Shown: positions 43,926-53,518 of the stretch, piece after piece
How positions within the stretch are numbered: position 1 is the first letter of the stretch
Layout: every line of letters starts with the position of its first letter
NCBI GenBank assembly: GCA_015847255.1
Contig: JADLZK010001309.1
Coordinates: 29,096-93,095, forward strand
Source of the DNA: Hyparrhenia diplandra
Lineage: Eukaryota; Streptophyta; Magnoliopsida; Poales; Poaceae
DNA length: 64,000 nt
Direction: 5' to 3'
Made by a program: the position numbers and the translations under genes
Notes under the pieces: generated by a model
What the model was told of the DNA's origin: nothing
Database searches by the model: none
The model's input: only the letters and a program-made list of their open reading frames with translations

Positions 43926-45235
43926 CCCTGGGTAGTGATTATTATTCACTCCCGAGTCCAAACCGCCGGACCTGACCCAACCCATGCGCGATCCCCCAGG
44001 CCCAGCACAGGTCTCCCGGCGCCCAGTTTCTTTTATCGCATTCGTTTTTTTTTTTTTTTCTGGTTCTAATAATATCTAGTAGATCAGTTTTAGAAAAAAA
44101 TTTCCAGATCGTGGGGTGGAGACGCCGGTTTCACCCAGCTCCCGCCGCGCCACGAGGCCAGCTCGCCCGACGCCCCGCCCCCGCCTCACGGGCCCAGATC
44201 GCCGCCTCCCCTCGCCTCCGCAGCCTCCTAGGCAGCTTCCGCGGCCTCCGACGCCCCCTGCAGCCCCGGGCGGCGGCCTCGCCGGTGTCGCTGCAGAGCG
44301 TCATTGTCGGCGGTAGTGTGCAGGAGTCGGCGACCGTTCTCCTCGCCCGGGTACGGGGGCGGCTTGCGGTCTCGCCTAGAGTGCGCCGCGGGGCATTGGC
44401 GGTTTCTCCTCTCCCGCGAGTATCTCACGTGGCCGGGTCGCTCCTCAACGTCACCCCGCCGCCGCCATCCTCAACACGCCCGCCGCCGTCGATCCTTCTC
44501 AACCCACATCGCCGGTGATGCTGCTCCAGGCCTCAACCTCCCGCCCTGCCTCTGTCCTCAAGTACTACCCCATCGCCGGGGCTGCTCCTCAACACACCCA
44601 TCGCCGACTCAGCTTAATTTGGTCAACCGGTGCTGCTCTGCATCCAATCTTGGCCGACTCAATCCAATTCTGTCCGTCAGGTACTCTTTACCCTCCTTAA
44701 ATCACTTTCTCGTGCATCTGATTTTCGTATTTCATTATTCCATATCAACTAGGTATTCCATTATTCGATATCAACTAGTCAGCAGAGGTGGTGTTTTACA
44801 TAATGCAAGGTCAATTCGATGCTCTTTCCATGCTCAATTACTTAGCATTACCTAATTTCTGGTTGTGATAACTAATGAATATTGCCATAATGGATTGTTT
44901 GCGAGCATGGATGCGTGCTTGATACTGCAGCTAATCTCTGTACGGTCCAGCTAATATTTTGGAAGGGTGGCTGCACCAATGATGCTCCTGTTAGTAAGAT
45001 GTAAAGCAGGCTAAAAGATTGTTACTGCAGCTATGGTTATGTCAGTCAGTTTGATTTGATCTGAATTTTATTTGTGCTTGTTACTGCAGCAATGGCACTT
45101 CATTTTCTTGTCTGAACTGCATGTCCAGCAGCAATGGCACTCCATTTGTGATAAATGTGGACTGTGGATACTTATGTATATATATATGGTTATAAATTGC
45201 TATATATGCGCTCTGGAAATTTAAAAAAAAAAAAA
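43924..45235. mobile_element. E3: one-ended relative of E1
   Basis: 43924-43960 reads TACCCTGGGTAGTGATTATT then ATTCACTCCCGAG, a diverged copy of the E1 TIR. No inverted partner is found before the CACTA-2 subterminal repeats at 45240, so the right end is lost or unrecognisable. A GC-rich block (44110-44690) resembles a plant first exon and is followed by AT-rich sequence. A stretch at 44783-44855 (GCTCAATTACTTAGCATTAC) is clearly related to 40590-40660 in E4. Near 45080-45145 CAGCAATGGCACT occurs twice. Confidence 0.45.
44111..44518 (+). pseudogene. GC-rich exon-like ORF in E3, unrecognised
   Basis: A 135-codon open frame rich in Pro, Arg, Ala and Ser. Alternative frames are also open, the usual effect of GC bias. 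A possible donor (CAG/GTACTC) occurs at about 44680. It probably represents a captured 5' exon or UTR. Function unknown. Confidence 0.25.
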
Positions 45236-45239
45236 AAAA

Positions 45240-45590
45240 TTCTAAGCCGAAAAGTGCCCCATGCAAGGCACTCGGCTTAGAAATTACGTGAAAAATTCAA
45301 AAATTTCTAAGCCGAGTACCTAGTCCAAGCACTCGGCTTAGACCTCCGTTAAAAAGTGCCAACGTTATCTCCTTTTGTAAGCCGAGTGCGCCGTTGACAC
45401 TCGCCTTTAGGTTAGAAAAACACTCGCTTAGGCTAAGCCGAAGTGCCCGAAATTTGGCACTCGGCTTAGGCCTTCAAAGGCGAAAACGTGGCCGGGTGGC
45501 CTAAGCCGAGTGTAACACTCGGCTTAGCCTAAGCCCGGTGTTTTTCGGCCTAAGCCGTGTGCCTCACACACGGCTTAGGCCCTGATTCCG
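45240..45590. repeat. CACTA-2 right subterminal repeats
   Basis: Paired CTAAGCCGAGTG and CACTCGGCTTAG copies up to the terminal GGTAGTG. They match the left array in motif and pairing. Confidence 0.9.
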
Positions 45591-45623
45591 GTAGTGGTGC
45601 ATCTTTGCAGACCGAAGTTTAGA

Positions 45624-45867
45624 TTGGTTGCAAGCCAATTTTTGCCAAACCAACTTTAAGTCAATTGCCAAAATACAATTTTAGGGCAAGCCAACATTTT
45701 GGTTAGACAATGAAGGTGGGTATATATTTGGTTTGCAACCAACGAGATAGAAAAATATTGTCTAGCCAAATTTTGGTACCAAACCAATTGAGTGCCAAAT
45801 CTTTTGAACTTCTCAATTTTTCATCTATATATATATATTGATTTGGCAAAGATTGGCTTGCAACCAA
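45624..45867. mobile_element. MITE with TTGGTTGCAAGCCAAT inverted ends, 244 bp
   Basis: The left end TTGGTTGCAAGCCAATTTTT and the right end read inward TTGGTTGCAAGCCAATCTTT agree at all but one of the first 20 positions, with GCCAAA continuing the match. The TIR itself is nearly palindromic (TTGGTTGCAAGCCAA). Target-site duplication not clear. The superfamily is unassigned. It sits 25 bp outside CACTA-2. Confidence 0.8.
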
Positions 45868-45869
45868 GT

Positions 45870-46616
45870 AGCAGGCCCCTATGTTTAATCTTCTAAAAAA
45901 GAAGCCCCTATGTTTGACGGCAAGTGTAGGGGTCTACGTTTGCCCATATATGCATCATTTGACTGTATGTCTGGTTAATTTTCATGCATCCATGACTCGT
46001 CCATCAACAATACTCAGATTGTATGTTTGTTGAGGTTTCAGATTTCAGAGGCAGTTTTCTTTTAATAATTTATTTACTTCGGTCGGAACGCGCAAGCATT
46101 AGCTCTCTGCACATCAGCACACGCTTTCAACGCCTGTTGGCTTTGGCTAGGTAGGAATTAGGATCGGACTAGTAGGACGCGGTTTTTCCATCGAGTGATC
46201 ATGACAGTGACCATACAAAAGCGCAGCATGCAGGTAGGAGTAGGATACGTTTGACGGTATTCATAAACACAAGGTGGCAGGCTCTCATATCTACTGTATA
46301 CAATAGTATTGTACCAGTAGTTGCCGTCTGCAAGGTCGATCATCGATGCAACCGTTTAGAACTGTTTTCAGTGCAAAAGCCTACGCAACGATGAATAGTA
46401 GCCGTCAGAATGCTCACCCAACCCTGTCCAAAGCCATTGTTCGCCTAAACATGTTCAAACTGTTAACCAACTATTACGATTACAAGGGAGAATATTCATA
46501 AGTTTTTAGAGAAAATTATGTGTTACCTAAACCACAAAAAAAAAGGCATCTGTTACATACAAGAAGTGTTATAACGAGTCAAACATCTCTAATTTTGACC
46601 GACAACCTTTTTGTAA
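45870..46616. other. Intergenic; no gene seen
   Basis: Mixed sequence with no supported ORF. 46560-46616 (GTTATAACGAGTCAAACATC onward) looks like the inner part of a Stowaway-type MITE but has no TIR. The left border of the RING duplication follows at about 46617. Confidence 0.4.
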
Positions 46617-46918
46617 AAAGTAGTTTATAATATCTAAAAGTTCAAAAAGGAGCAGAGTACAATATTAGTGGTTCCTAAGCTCGCTTGGCGGTGCCGGCTA
46701 GGTCAAATTTATGTCTTCTTTATTCATGATTCTCTAAACTCTAGGACTAGTCCAAACGGTTCCAACCTGCTCCATTTGCCGACGTGGCATGTTGACGTGG
46801 ATCTGACATGTTGGGTCTAGTACCTGAATTTGAAAAATAGCGTCATCCAGGTCCCAAAATTCTGAATTTGCATATCTAGATCTTCAAACTTGCTAAACAT
46901 GCCAGTATAGGTATCTAA

Positions 46919-47128
46919 GGGGGTCTTTGAGACTGCTCCACAAACTTTGCTCTACAAACTCCAACGTAGAGCAGCTCCACAAAAACCTAGAGTTTGTGGA
47001 GCACCTCTTTAGGTGCTCTCACATCTCCACACTTTTTTCTCGAACTATGTGCGTGGAGCTAAAACTGTTTGGCAAAAAAAACATGTAGCAGAGCTGAAAA
47101 CGTGGAGCGGAGCAGTCCCAAACACCCC
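46919..47128. mobile_element. MITE, 210 bp, TAA target duplication, absent from unit 2
   Basis: Ends GGGGGTCTTTGAGACTGCTC and, inverted, GGGGTGTTTGGGACTGCTCC; flanks TAA at 46916-46918 and 47129-47131. Unit 2 reads GGTATCCAAATTGC (about 49108) straight through, an empty site. TAA and the fold-back structure suggest a PIF/Harbinger (Tourist-like) MITE. Confidence 0.88.
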
Positions 47129-48111
47129 TAAATTGCACAGTAGTAAATCTAAGTCTTTAACTTCCAAAATGCAAATGCACGCCCAACTTGCGAATCGGCC
47201 TACACGGGGTGTAAACTACAGTTGTTTGCCATAAAACATTTGTGTAGTTGCTGACTATGCACCTCGATGCGGCCCACATGTCATCCCTCTCTCACATCCC
47301 AACTCCTTGTGTGAGTCCACATATGGTCGCTTTATATACCATATCATTCCCACCCCGGCTCCACAAGTAGATCTCAAACTAAAGCCAGGGGAGACGCCAA
47401 ACACGAGTTTGAGGAGAATTGCTTCAGGATGTCGAGTAGAGGAGTCATAGCCGTTTTAGGCGTAAGGACACCAAACCATGACCTCTTGGATATTTAGCCT
47501 TATTTTCTGACCCAAAAAGACTGTGGGGAGGTCCCCACAATGAAGATTTCATTAATTTAAATTTAATTGGATCTTTAGCCCTTGGGCTAATTTAAGAGCT
47601 AAAGTTTAGTCCTTTACTTAGCCCACTAAACTAAGCACTTTGAGATATTTGGATCCATGGGCTAATTCAAGCCTAAAAGCTAGAGAGAGAGTGGAAGAGA
47701 GGTCTGCTTTTAATGGCCCCTACAGAAAATTAGCCCCAAATTTTTTAGGGTTGTTAATTCAATGTAGCTCGAATTAGCCCTACTAATTTGGCTCTTTTAG
47801 CTAGGGTTAAAATGAGATAAAAAAAGAGGGGTTACAAATTAGCACCAACGATCCAAACATGGCTAAAAAAATGTTTTGGTGTGTCACCGGAGACGAAAGG
47901 GACGCACCAAACACGAACGCGAGGAGTCAGGACTCAGAGCGGCAACGCTCATCTTGGCCTAATGGCCGTTGGTGGCCTCCTTATACGCCAATTACAGAAC
48001 TCGCCCGGTTGTGAATCGGAAGCATTATTCACTTCGAATCGCACCCGAGTCCGAAAGTGGCCTCGCGAACACGACACTGACTCGATCGACCCGCATCGGG
48101 GCACACCTGGA

Positions 48112-48117
48112 TATATA
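48112..48117 (+). promoter_or_regulatory. TATA box of RING gene copy 1
   Basis: TATATA in the context CTGGATATATACGCATCC, 80 bp before the ATG. The same element is kept in copy 2 (about 51065-51070). Confidence 0.5.
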
Positions 48118-48196
48118 CGCATCCAACGCTCCGTCAAAGGTTTAGGTTTTGCGCTGTTCTCTACGAGCCCTAGCAGCTGGGCGCTGAGACAAAGCC

Positions 48197-48715
48197 ATGG
48201 ACATGCTGGAGCATTCCCTCACCGCTGACGAAGCCATGGAGATGGAGCGCTTCCTGATGATCTGTGACATCAACAATGGGATAGCGCAATCCGCTGACGA
48301 CTCTTTGATCTGGCCTCTTCACCTTCCTTCCGGGCAGCACAGTTTGGAAGTAGAAATTGAAGATGAAGAGGCAGAGTTTTTCGACGGAGCCAGCGATGAC
48401 GACGGCCAAGACGAGGACGCGGACTTGGCGTACCAGTTTGGTTACCCAACCGTGGAGATGGTGGTGGGTTTCAATATTCTGGCACAGCATCTGGACGTCG
48501 ATTTCGACACTTTGGTACGTCGTTTTGTCCACGGAGAAGAAGCGTACGGCGACGGCGGCGCCCTCGTCGTCCCCGCGTCCGATGCGGCGGTCGCTGGCCT
48601 GGAGAAGCAAGCCTTCCACGCCATGGTGGAAGGGTGCGACGACGACTCCGAGTGTGGCGTCACAGGGTGTGCGATCTGCTTGGAGGAATTCGAGGACGGC
48701 GAGGAGGTCTTATAA
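48197..48715 (+). pseudogene. RING-H2 protein gene copy 1, truncated inside the RING
   Basis: An open frame of 172 codons from MDMLEHSLTADEAMEMERFL. The middle is acidic (EIEDEEAEFFDGASDDDGQD), followed by LVRRFVHGEEAYGDGG and QAFHAMVEGCDD. It reaches the start of a RING finger, GCAICLEEFEDGEEV, and then stops as EEVL after joining unrelated DNA at about 48714. Only the first Cys pair of the RING remains; ligands 3-8 are missing. RING-H2 proteins are E3 ubiquitin ligases, and without the rest of the zinc sites this copy could not bind E2 normally. The N-terminal reading frame is intact and may still be translated. Copy 2 has the RING but lost the frame upstream. Confidence 0.85.
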
Positions 48716-48816
48716 TTATTTTTGCTATGCACCTAGTTATACACTGTGTCTAGATATACAGTAAAAAACAATGTGTCGAGAAAAGTCAAAATGTCTTATA
48801 ATTTGGAATGGAGGTA
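48714..48816. mobile_element. 5'-truncated Stowaway MITE at the duplication junction
   Basis: CTATGCACCTAG, ATACACTGTGTCTAGATA and GTCAAAATGTCTTATAATTT then GGAATGGAGGTA match the right half of a common grass Stowaway type. The left TIR is missing; the RING gene sequence joins its middle. Unit 2 begins immediately after it. Confidence 0.75.
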
Positions 48817-49657
48817 ATAGTTTATAATATCCAACAGTTCAAAAAGGAGCAGAGTACAAAATTAGTGGTTCATAGGCTCGCTTGGTGGTGTCGGCTAGGT
48901 CAAATTTGTGTCTTCTTTATTCATGGTTCTCTAAACTCTAGGACTAGTCCAAACGGTTCCAACCTGCTCCATTTGCCGACGTGGAATGTTGACATGGATC
49001 AGGCATGTTGGGTGTACTACCTAAATTTGAACAATAGCGCCATCCAGGTCCCATAGTTCTGAATTTGCATATCTAGATCTTCAAATTTGCTAAACATGCC
49101 AGTATAGGTATCCAAATTGCAAAGTAGTACATCTAAGTCTTTAACTTCCAAAATGCAAATGGACGCCCAACTTGTGAATCGGCCTAGACGGGGTATAAAC
49201 TACAGTTGTTTGCCATAAAACATTTATGTGGTTGCTGACTATGCACCTCGATGTGGCCCACATGTCATCCCTCTCTCACATCCCAACTCCTTGTGTGGGT
49301 CCACATATGGTCGCTTTATATACCATATCATTCTCACTCCGGCTCCACAAGTAGATCTCAGACCGAAGCCAGAGGAGGCGCCAAACACGAGCTTGAGGAG
49401 AATTGCTTCGGTATGTCGATTAGAGGAGTCATAGCCGTTATAGGCGTACGGCCACCGAACCATGGCTTCTTGGATATTTAGCCTTCTTTTCTGACCCAAA
49501 AAGACTGTGGGGGAGATCCCAACAGTGAGGATTTCAATAATTTAAATTAAAGTGGATCTTTATCCCTTGGGCTAGTTTAAGGGCTAAAGTTTAGTCCTTA
49601 GCCCACTAAACTAAGCTCTTTGAGATATTTGGATGCATGGGCTAAATTCAAGCCTAA

Positions 49658-50635
49658 GGGGGTGTTTGGCATGGCTCCAACTCCACCTGGAGCAGCTACA
49701 CTCCAAAACTCCAGGTGGAGCTGACTCCACTCCAAAACTCCAAACTCAAATTGGGGTGTTTGGCTACCAGCTCCATCTTTTCTGTGGGTCCCACTTGTCA
49801 GTCAAAATTCCCCCTTCTTCCCCAACCACCGCGTACTCTTCTTCGGTTCTTCCCTCGTCAGGCGCGGTGGCCACCTACCACCGCCTCTCCCTCCCCTGCC
49901 GACAACCACGCGCCCTGGCCCGTGGCCTTGCCCTCGCGGTCATGGTGGTCCCTCGAGGGCGGCGGTGCGCGGACCCGAAGTTCTGCGACCCCCCGGCGAG
50001 TAGGCACGGGGGGGCCTCGAGATCGCGCCCCGACAAGCAAGCGGCGCGGCGGCGGAGGGCCCCCGGCGAGCGGGGAGCGGGGGCGGTGAGGCCACGGTCA
50101 CGCCCGGAGAGCGGCGGCGGTGGCCCCCGGAGGTTGCGCCCGACGAGCGCAGGCGGCGGCCCTCGAGGTCACGCGCCCGGCGCGGCAATGGCGGACTCGG
50201 ATCTCGGGCGGTGGTAACGCCGCCGCTTCCCCTTCTTCCCGAAAGGCGGGGGGGGCGGAGAGGCAAATCCGGCGGCCATGGTGGGGGCGGGGGGCGGCGG
50301 TCGTGGGGGGGAGGGGCGGGGAAAGGGGCCGGCGACGGGGAGAATGCGGACCGGTGTCGGGGTGTGGGAGAGAGGAGGAAGAGGGTGAAATAGAACGACC
50401 CGAAGAGTTATTTTGGTGTAACCAATGGCATTGGTGGGTAATTACCCAACAACTCCATGTCTAGTTTCAGATTGATCGGTTCTGGAGCAGCAAATGAGGT
50501 GCTCCAAAACTCCAGTTCTATTTGCACTAGAGCTCCAGAGTTTAGGCTGCTCCATGAAGTTCTGGAGTTGGGGTGTTTGGCTAGCTCCACCTGGCTCTGA
50601 CCTGTAGTTCAGCTCGAAGCCATGCCAAACACGCC
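49658..50635. mobile_element. 978 bp TIR element with GC-rich cargo, absent from unit 1
   Basis: Ends GGGGGTGTTTGGCATGGCTC and, inverted, GGCGTGTTTGGCATGGCTTC, with further inverted similarity around AGCTCCACCTGG. It is preceded by TAA (49655-49657); the right side has AAA, a decayed copy of the duplication. Unit 1 (about 47670) reads AAGCCTAAAAGC uninterrupted. The centre (49800-50400) is very GC-rich with overlapping Arg/Gly/Pro ORFs, unlike the AT-rich terminal parts. It may be a captured gene fragment, but no protein is recognised. Confidence 0.8.
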
Positions 50636-51064
50636 AAAAGCCGAGAGAGAGAGAGAGAGAGGAAGAGAGGTCCGCTTTTAATGGTCCCTATAAAAAATTA
50701 GCCCCAAATTTTTTAGGGGTGTTAATTTTAGGGTCCCTACTAATTTGGCTCTTTTGGGTTAAAATGAGATTAAAAAAAGAGGGATTACAAATTAACACCA
50801 TTTATCCAAACATGGCTAAAAAAATGATTTGGTGTGTCACCGGAGACGAAAGGGACGCACCAAACACGAACGCGAGGAGTCAGAAGCAACGCTCATCTTG
50901 GGCAAAGGCCCGCCTAATGGTCGTTGGTGGCCTCCTTATAGGGCCAATTACAGAACTCGCCGGTTGTGAATCGGAAGCATTATTCACTTCGGAATCGTAC
51001 CCGAGTCCGAGTGGCCCGCGAACACGACACTGACTCGATCGACCCGTACCAGGGCACACCTGGA

Positions 51065-51070
51065 TATATA
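51065..51070 (+). promoter_or_regulatory. TATA box of RING gene copy 2
   Basis: TATATA in GGATATATATGCATCC, 80 bp before the ATG at 51150; same position as in copy 1. Confidence 0.5.
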
Positions 51071-51149
51071 TGCATCCAACGCTCCGTCAAAGGTTTAGGT
51101 TTTGCGCTGTTCTCCACAAGCCCTAGCAGCTGGCCGCTGAGACGAAGCC

Positions 51150-51814
51150 ATGGATATGCTGGAGCACTCCCTCACCGCTGACGAAGCCATGGAGATGGAG
51201 CACTTCCTGATGATCTGTGACATCAACAATGGGATAGCGCAATCCGCTGACAACTCTTTGATCTGGCCTCTTCAGCTTCCTTACGGGCAGCACAGTTTGG
51301 AAATAGAAATTGAAGATGAAGCGGCAGAGTTTTTTGACGGAGCCAGCGATGGCGGCTTAATTTACGCGGCGGCGGCGGCGACGCACGGACTTGGCGTACC
51401 AGTTTGACCGGAGTTTGGTTACCCAACCGTGGAGACGGTGGTGGGTTACAATATGCCGGGCACAGCATCCGGACGTCGATTTTCGACACTTTGGTAGATC
51501 GTCTTGTCCACGGAGAAGAAGCGTCACGGCGGCGGCGGCGCCTCGTTCTCCCCCAGCGTCCGATGCGCGCGGTCGCTGGCCTGGGAAGCAAGCCTTCCAC
51601 GCCACGGCGGAAGGGTGCGACGGCGACTCAGTGTGGCGTCACAGGGTGTGCGATCTGCTTGGAGGAATTCGAGGACGGCGAGGAGGTCACCGTCATGCCG
51701 TGCTCCCGTGATCACGAGTTCCACCCCGGGTGCATCACCCAGTGGTTGGGGCTGAACCATACGTGCCCTCTCTGCCGCCACGCTCTGCCTACAGACGTGG
51801 ACGTTGGACCTTGA
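51150..51814 (+). pseudogene. RING-H2 protein gene copy 2, frameshifted
   Basis: It starts MDMLEHSLTADEAMEMEHFL, as in copy 1, and is open to about 51350 (FFDGASDGG). The frame is then lost through several indels between 51355 and 51640, some in GCG repeats. The 3' part, in the frame ending at 51814, codes a complete RING-H2: CAIC, then MPCSRDHEFHPGC, WLGLNHTCPLC, and ends LPTDVDVGP. Ligand order C-C-C-H-H-C-C-C fits a RING-H2 E3 ligase. The family function is ubiquitin transfer from E2 to substrate. Promoter and 3' end look unbroken. Unless the indels are sequencing errors, this is a pseudogene. Confidence 0.85.
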
Positions 51815-52260
51815 TTCCTAAGGTTTTGCACTGATTGTTTGTCGAAGCATGGTGGCCTCGTATATACTCTCCTCGATCGAGTCTTGCAAATTACATGAAC
51901 ACACAGATGGTGCTTGCGTATGCATTGGCACTGCTAGATTGCAGACGGCAGCTGGATTTGACCTGATTTCGTGCACAAAGCGCATTGAGAGATTTACCAG
52001 AGCTAGCTACGAGGGCGACTGGCAGCACAAATAGATCGATCTATTTGGGGTAGCAAGCTGGCTGGAAGAGGAGATGAAAAACCTCTAGGGCAAGAGAAAA
52101 AAAACATGTGTAATCCTGTAACTTCTTATAGGTTATGTATAATGTTGGTTCTTAATTCCTAGTCTGTACAAGCAACTTGCATTACGGGAAGTACTTACAG
52201 TAGTGATATATCATGTAATGAGAGTCAGGTTTTCCATCCTCTCATGAGTTCACAACACTG
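51815..52260 (+). other. 3' flank of RING copy 2; no further gene
   Basis: Probably the 3' UTR and downstream sequence (AT-rich, TATAATGTTGG at about 52137). A short ORF at 51849-52034 has no recognisable feature. Confidence 0.4.
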
Positions 52261-53500
52261 ATTTTTCAACTTCATGGCGCGGGGGGTGGGGGGTTTTGAA
52301 ATGGGTGCAAGCACCAAGTACAAAGGGTGATTGAAGGCCTCACATGGTACGGAGAGGCGGAGAGAAAGTAGCAACACAAAGAACATAGCACAACAACAAG
52401 ATGGTTTAAACTAACACCTCAGCTTGCAGACCTAAGCAACTGCAAACACTACGTCCTCCGCCATACATCGAACCACATGTGGCTGTGAGGCTCTTAGTGG
52501 GGTCCAACAGACGATAACCCAATAGCTGTAAGACATAGAGTCGGAGCCCGCAGATGGTAGTCATGAGATGCATCACCTATGGGTTCCATCTGACATTCAC
52601 CAACACCAAATGGGGGAAGGAAGCCTCAAAGGGGGAGACCGTCGGTGAGACAATGAGGAGATCCAGAGAGGAGATCAAGGTCCTCGCCACCCAATATATG
52701 ATGAGGTGAAGCACTCAAGCGATTTAGAGGATGGCAACCAAGGCGTTGGCGGCGAGCACCTAGCAGAAAGCAGTGTGTGCAGAAGCCTAGGGATAGGAGG
52801 GTAGTCAGACCAAAACAATAAGAGAAGGAGAGTAGCCAGAGAGCTAGGTCACAAGGATAGGCGACAAAGGAGAGGAGGGAACAACGAGCAAGAGGCACCA
52901 AAGGGGGCTACGTCGGAGCGTAGGTGTGCTTTGAGACGATTCCTTAAGGAAGGAAATGACATCTGAGGATGCCATCATCTATGTACGTAGCACCATGCTC
53001 TTAAGGGCTTTCGCCCTAAGACCTGTAGACAATGAGCCGAGGTCGGAGAAAGATGGCCAAATCGAGGCTATTCGGGTTAGGGCGTGGCAGCTTTGAACAC
53101 TCCAATGACGCCTTCAGCAAGGGGAATGACATCTGCAGACGCCACCGTCACTGTGAGAATGCTCAAGGATTTTGATCCTTGTTGCCCATGCCTGCCCGGT
53201 TGTCTGCCACGAGAATGTTGCCTAACCACCGGCTTGCGCCTCCACCTGAATGCACTAGCTCCGACAAACATAACAGAGGCACCATGAGTGCGCACCCCAC
53301 CCTAGCATGTCCACAGCCAAACCGCACGCGTCTAGAGCTCTGCACGAGGCACAAAGAAGAACACCGGCACACTTCCCCACCGCCGAACTGCGTGTCCCGC
53401 GCATTTTCCACTGCACTGGAGCCAGCACCCCCTACCAGGCCACCACCTCCGCTGCGATGGTCACGGGCGCGCTGGTGAAGCATCACTCCTCAACATAGAC
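52261..53500. other. Repeat-like non-coding region
   Basis: Purine-rich sequence with no convincing ORF. Two related segments begin about 170 bp apart: 52938 (ATTCCTTAAGGAAGGAAATG, ACATCTGAGGATGCCA) and 53108 (GCCTTCAGCAAGGGGAATG, ACATCTGCAGACGCCA). This suggests an old retroelement or repeat that I cannot classify. Confidence 0.35.
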
Positions 53501-53518
53501 GCCGCCAGGGGCGACATC

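Larger units (their letters stand above)
22980..45596 (+). mobile_element. CACTA-2: 22.6 kb CACTA transposon with nested elements
   Basis: The left end is CACTACCGGAAACGGCACC at 22980; the right end, read inward, is CACTACCGGAATCAGGGCC ending at 45596. The flanks carry the same triplet GTG (22977-22979 and 45597-45599). Subterminal repeats of CTAAGCCGAGTGCC / GGCACTCGGCTTAG line both ends (22990-23480, 45240-45590), with a further block at 25990-26370. The interior has a TnpA-like relic (about 26400-28433) but no TnpD-like gene. Most of the length is later insertions, including an LTR-like segment and the TA-microsatellite series between 28588 and 45235. It cannot encode a full transposition system. 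Confidence 0.9.
46617..48713 (+). repeat. Tandem duplication unit 1 (RING region)
   Basis: Homologous to about 48820-51690. Landmarks in both include AGTTTATAATATC, CTAGGACTAGTCCAAACGGT, GCATATCTAGATCTTCAAA, TTGAGATATTTGGAT and GTGTGTCACCGGAGACGAAA. The unit includes the RING gene promoter and most of its coding region. A MITE at 46919-47128 is private to this copy. The sequence from 47130 to 48100 is non-coding. Confidence 0.92.
48820..51814 (+). repeat. Tandem duplication unit 2 (RING region)
   Basis: Homologous to unit 1 from its first base, and continues past the point where unit 1 is broken. It carries a private insertion at 49658-50635. Non-coding from 48820 to 51100 apart from that insertion. 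Confidence 0.92.
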
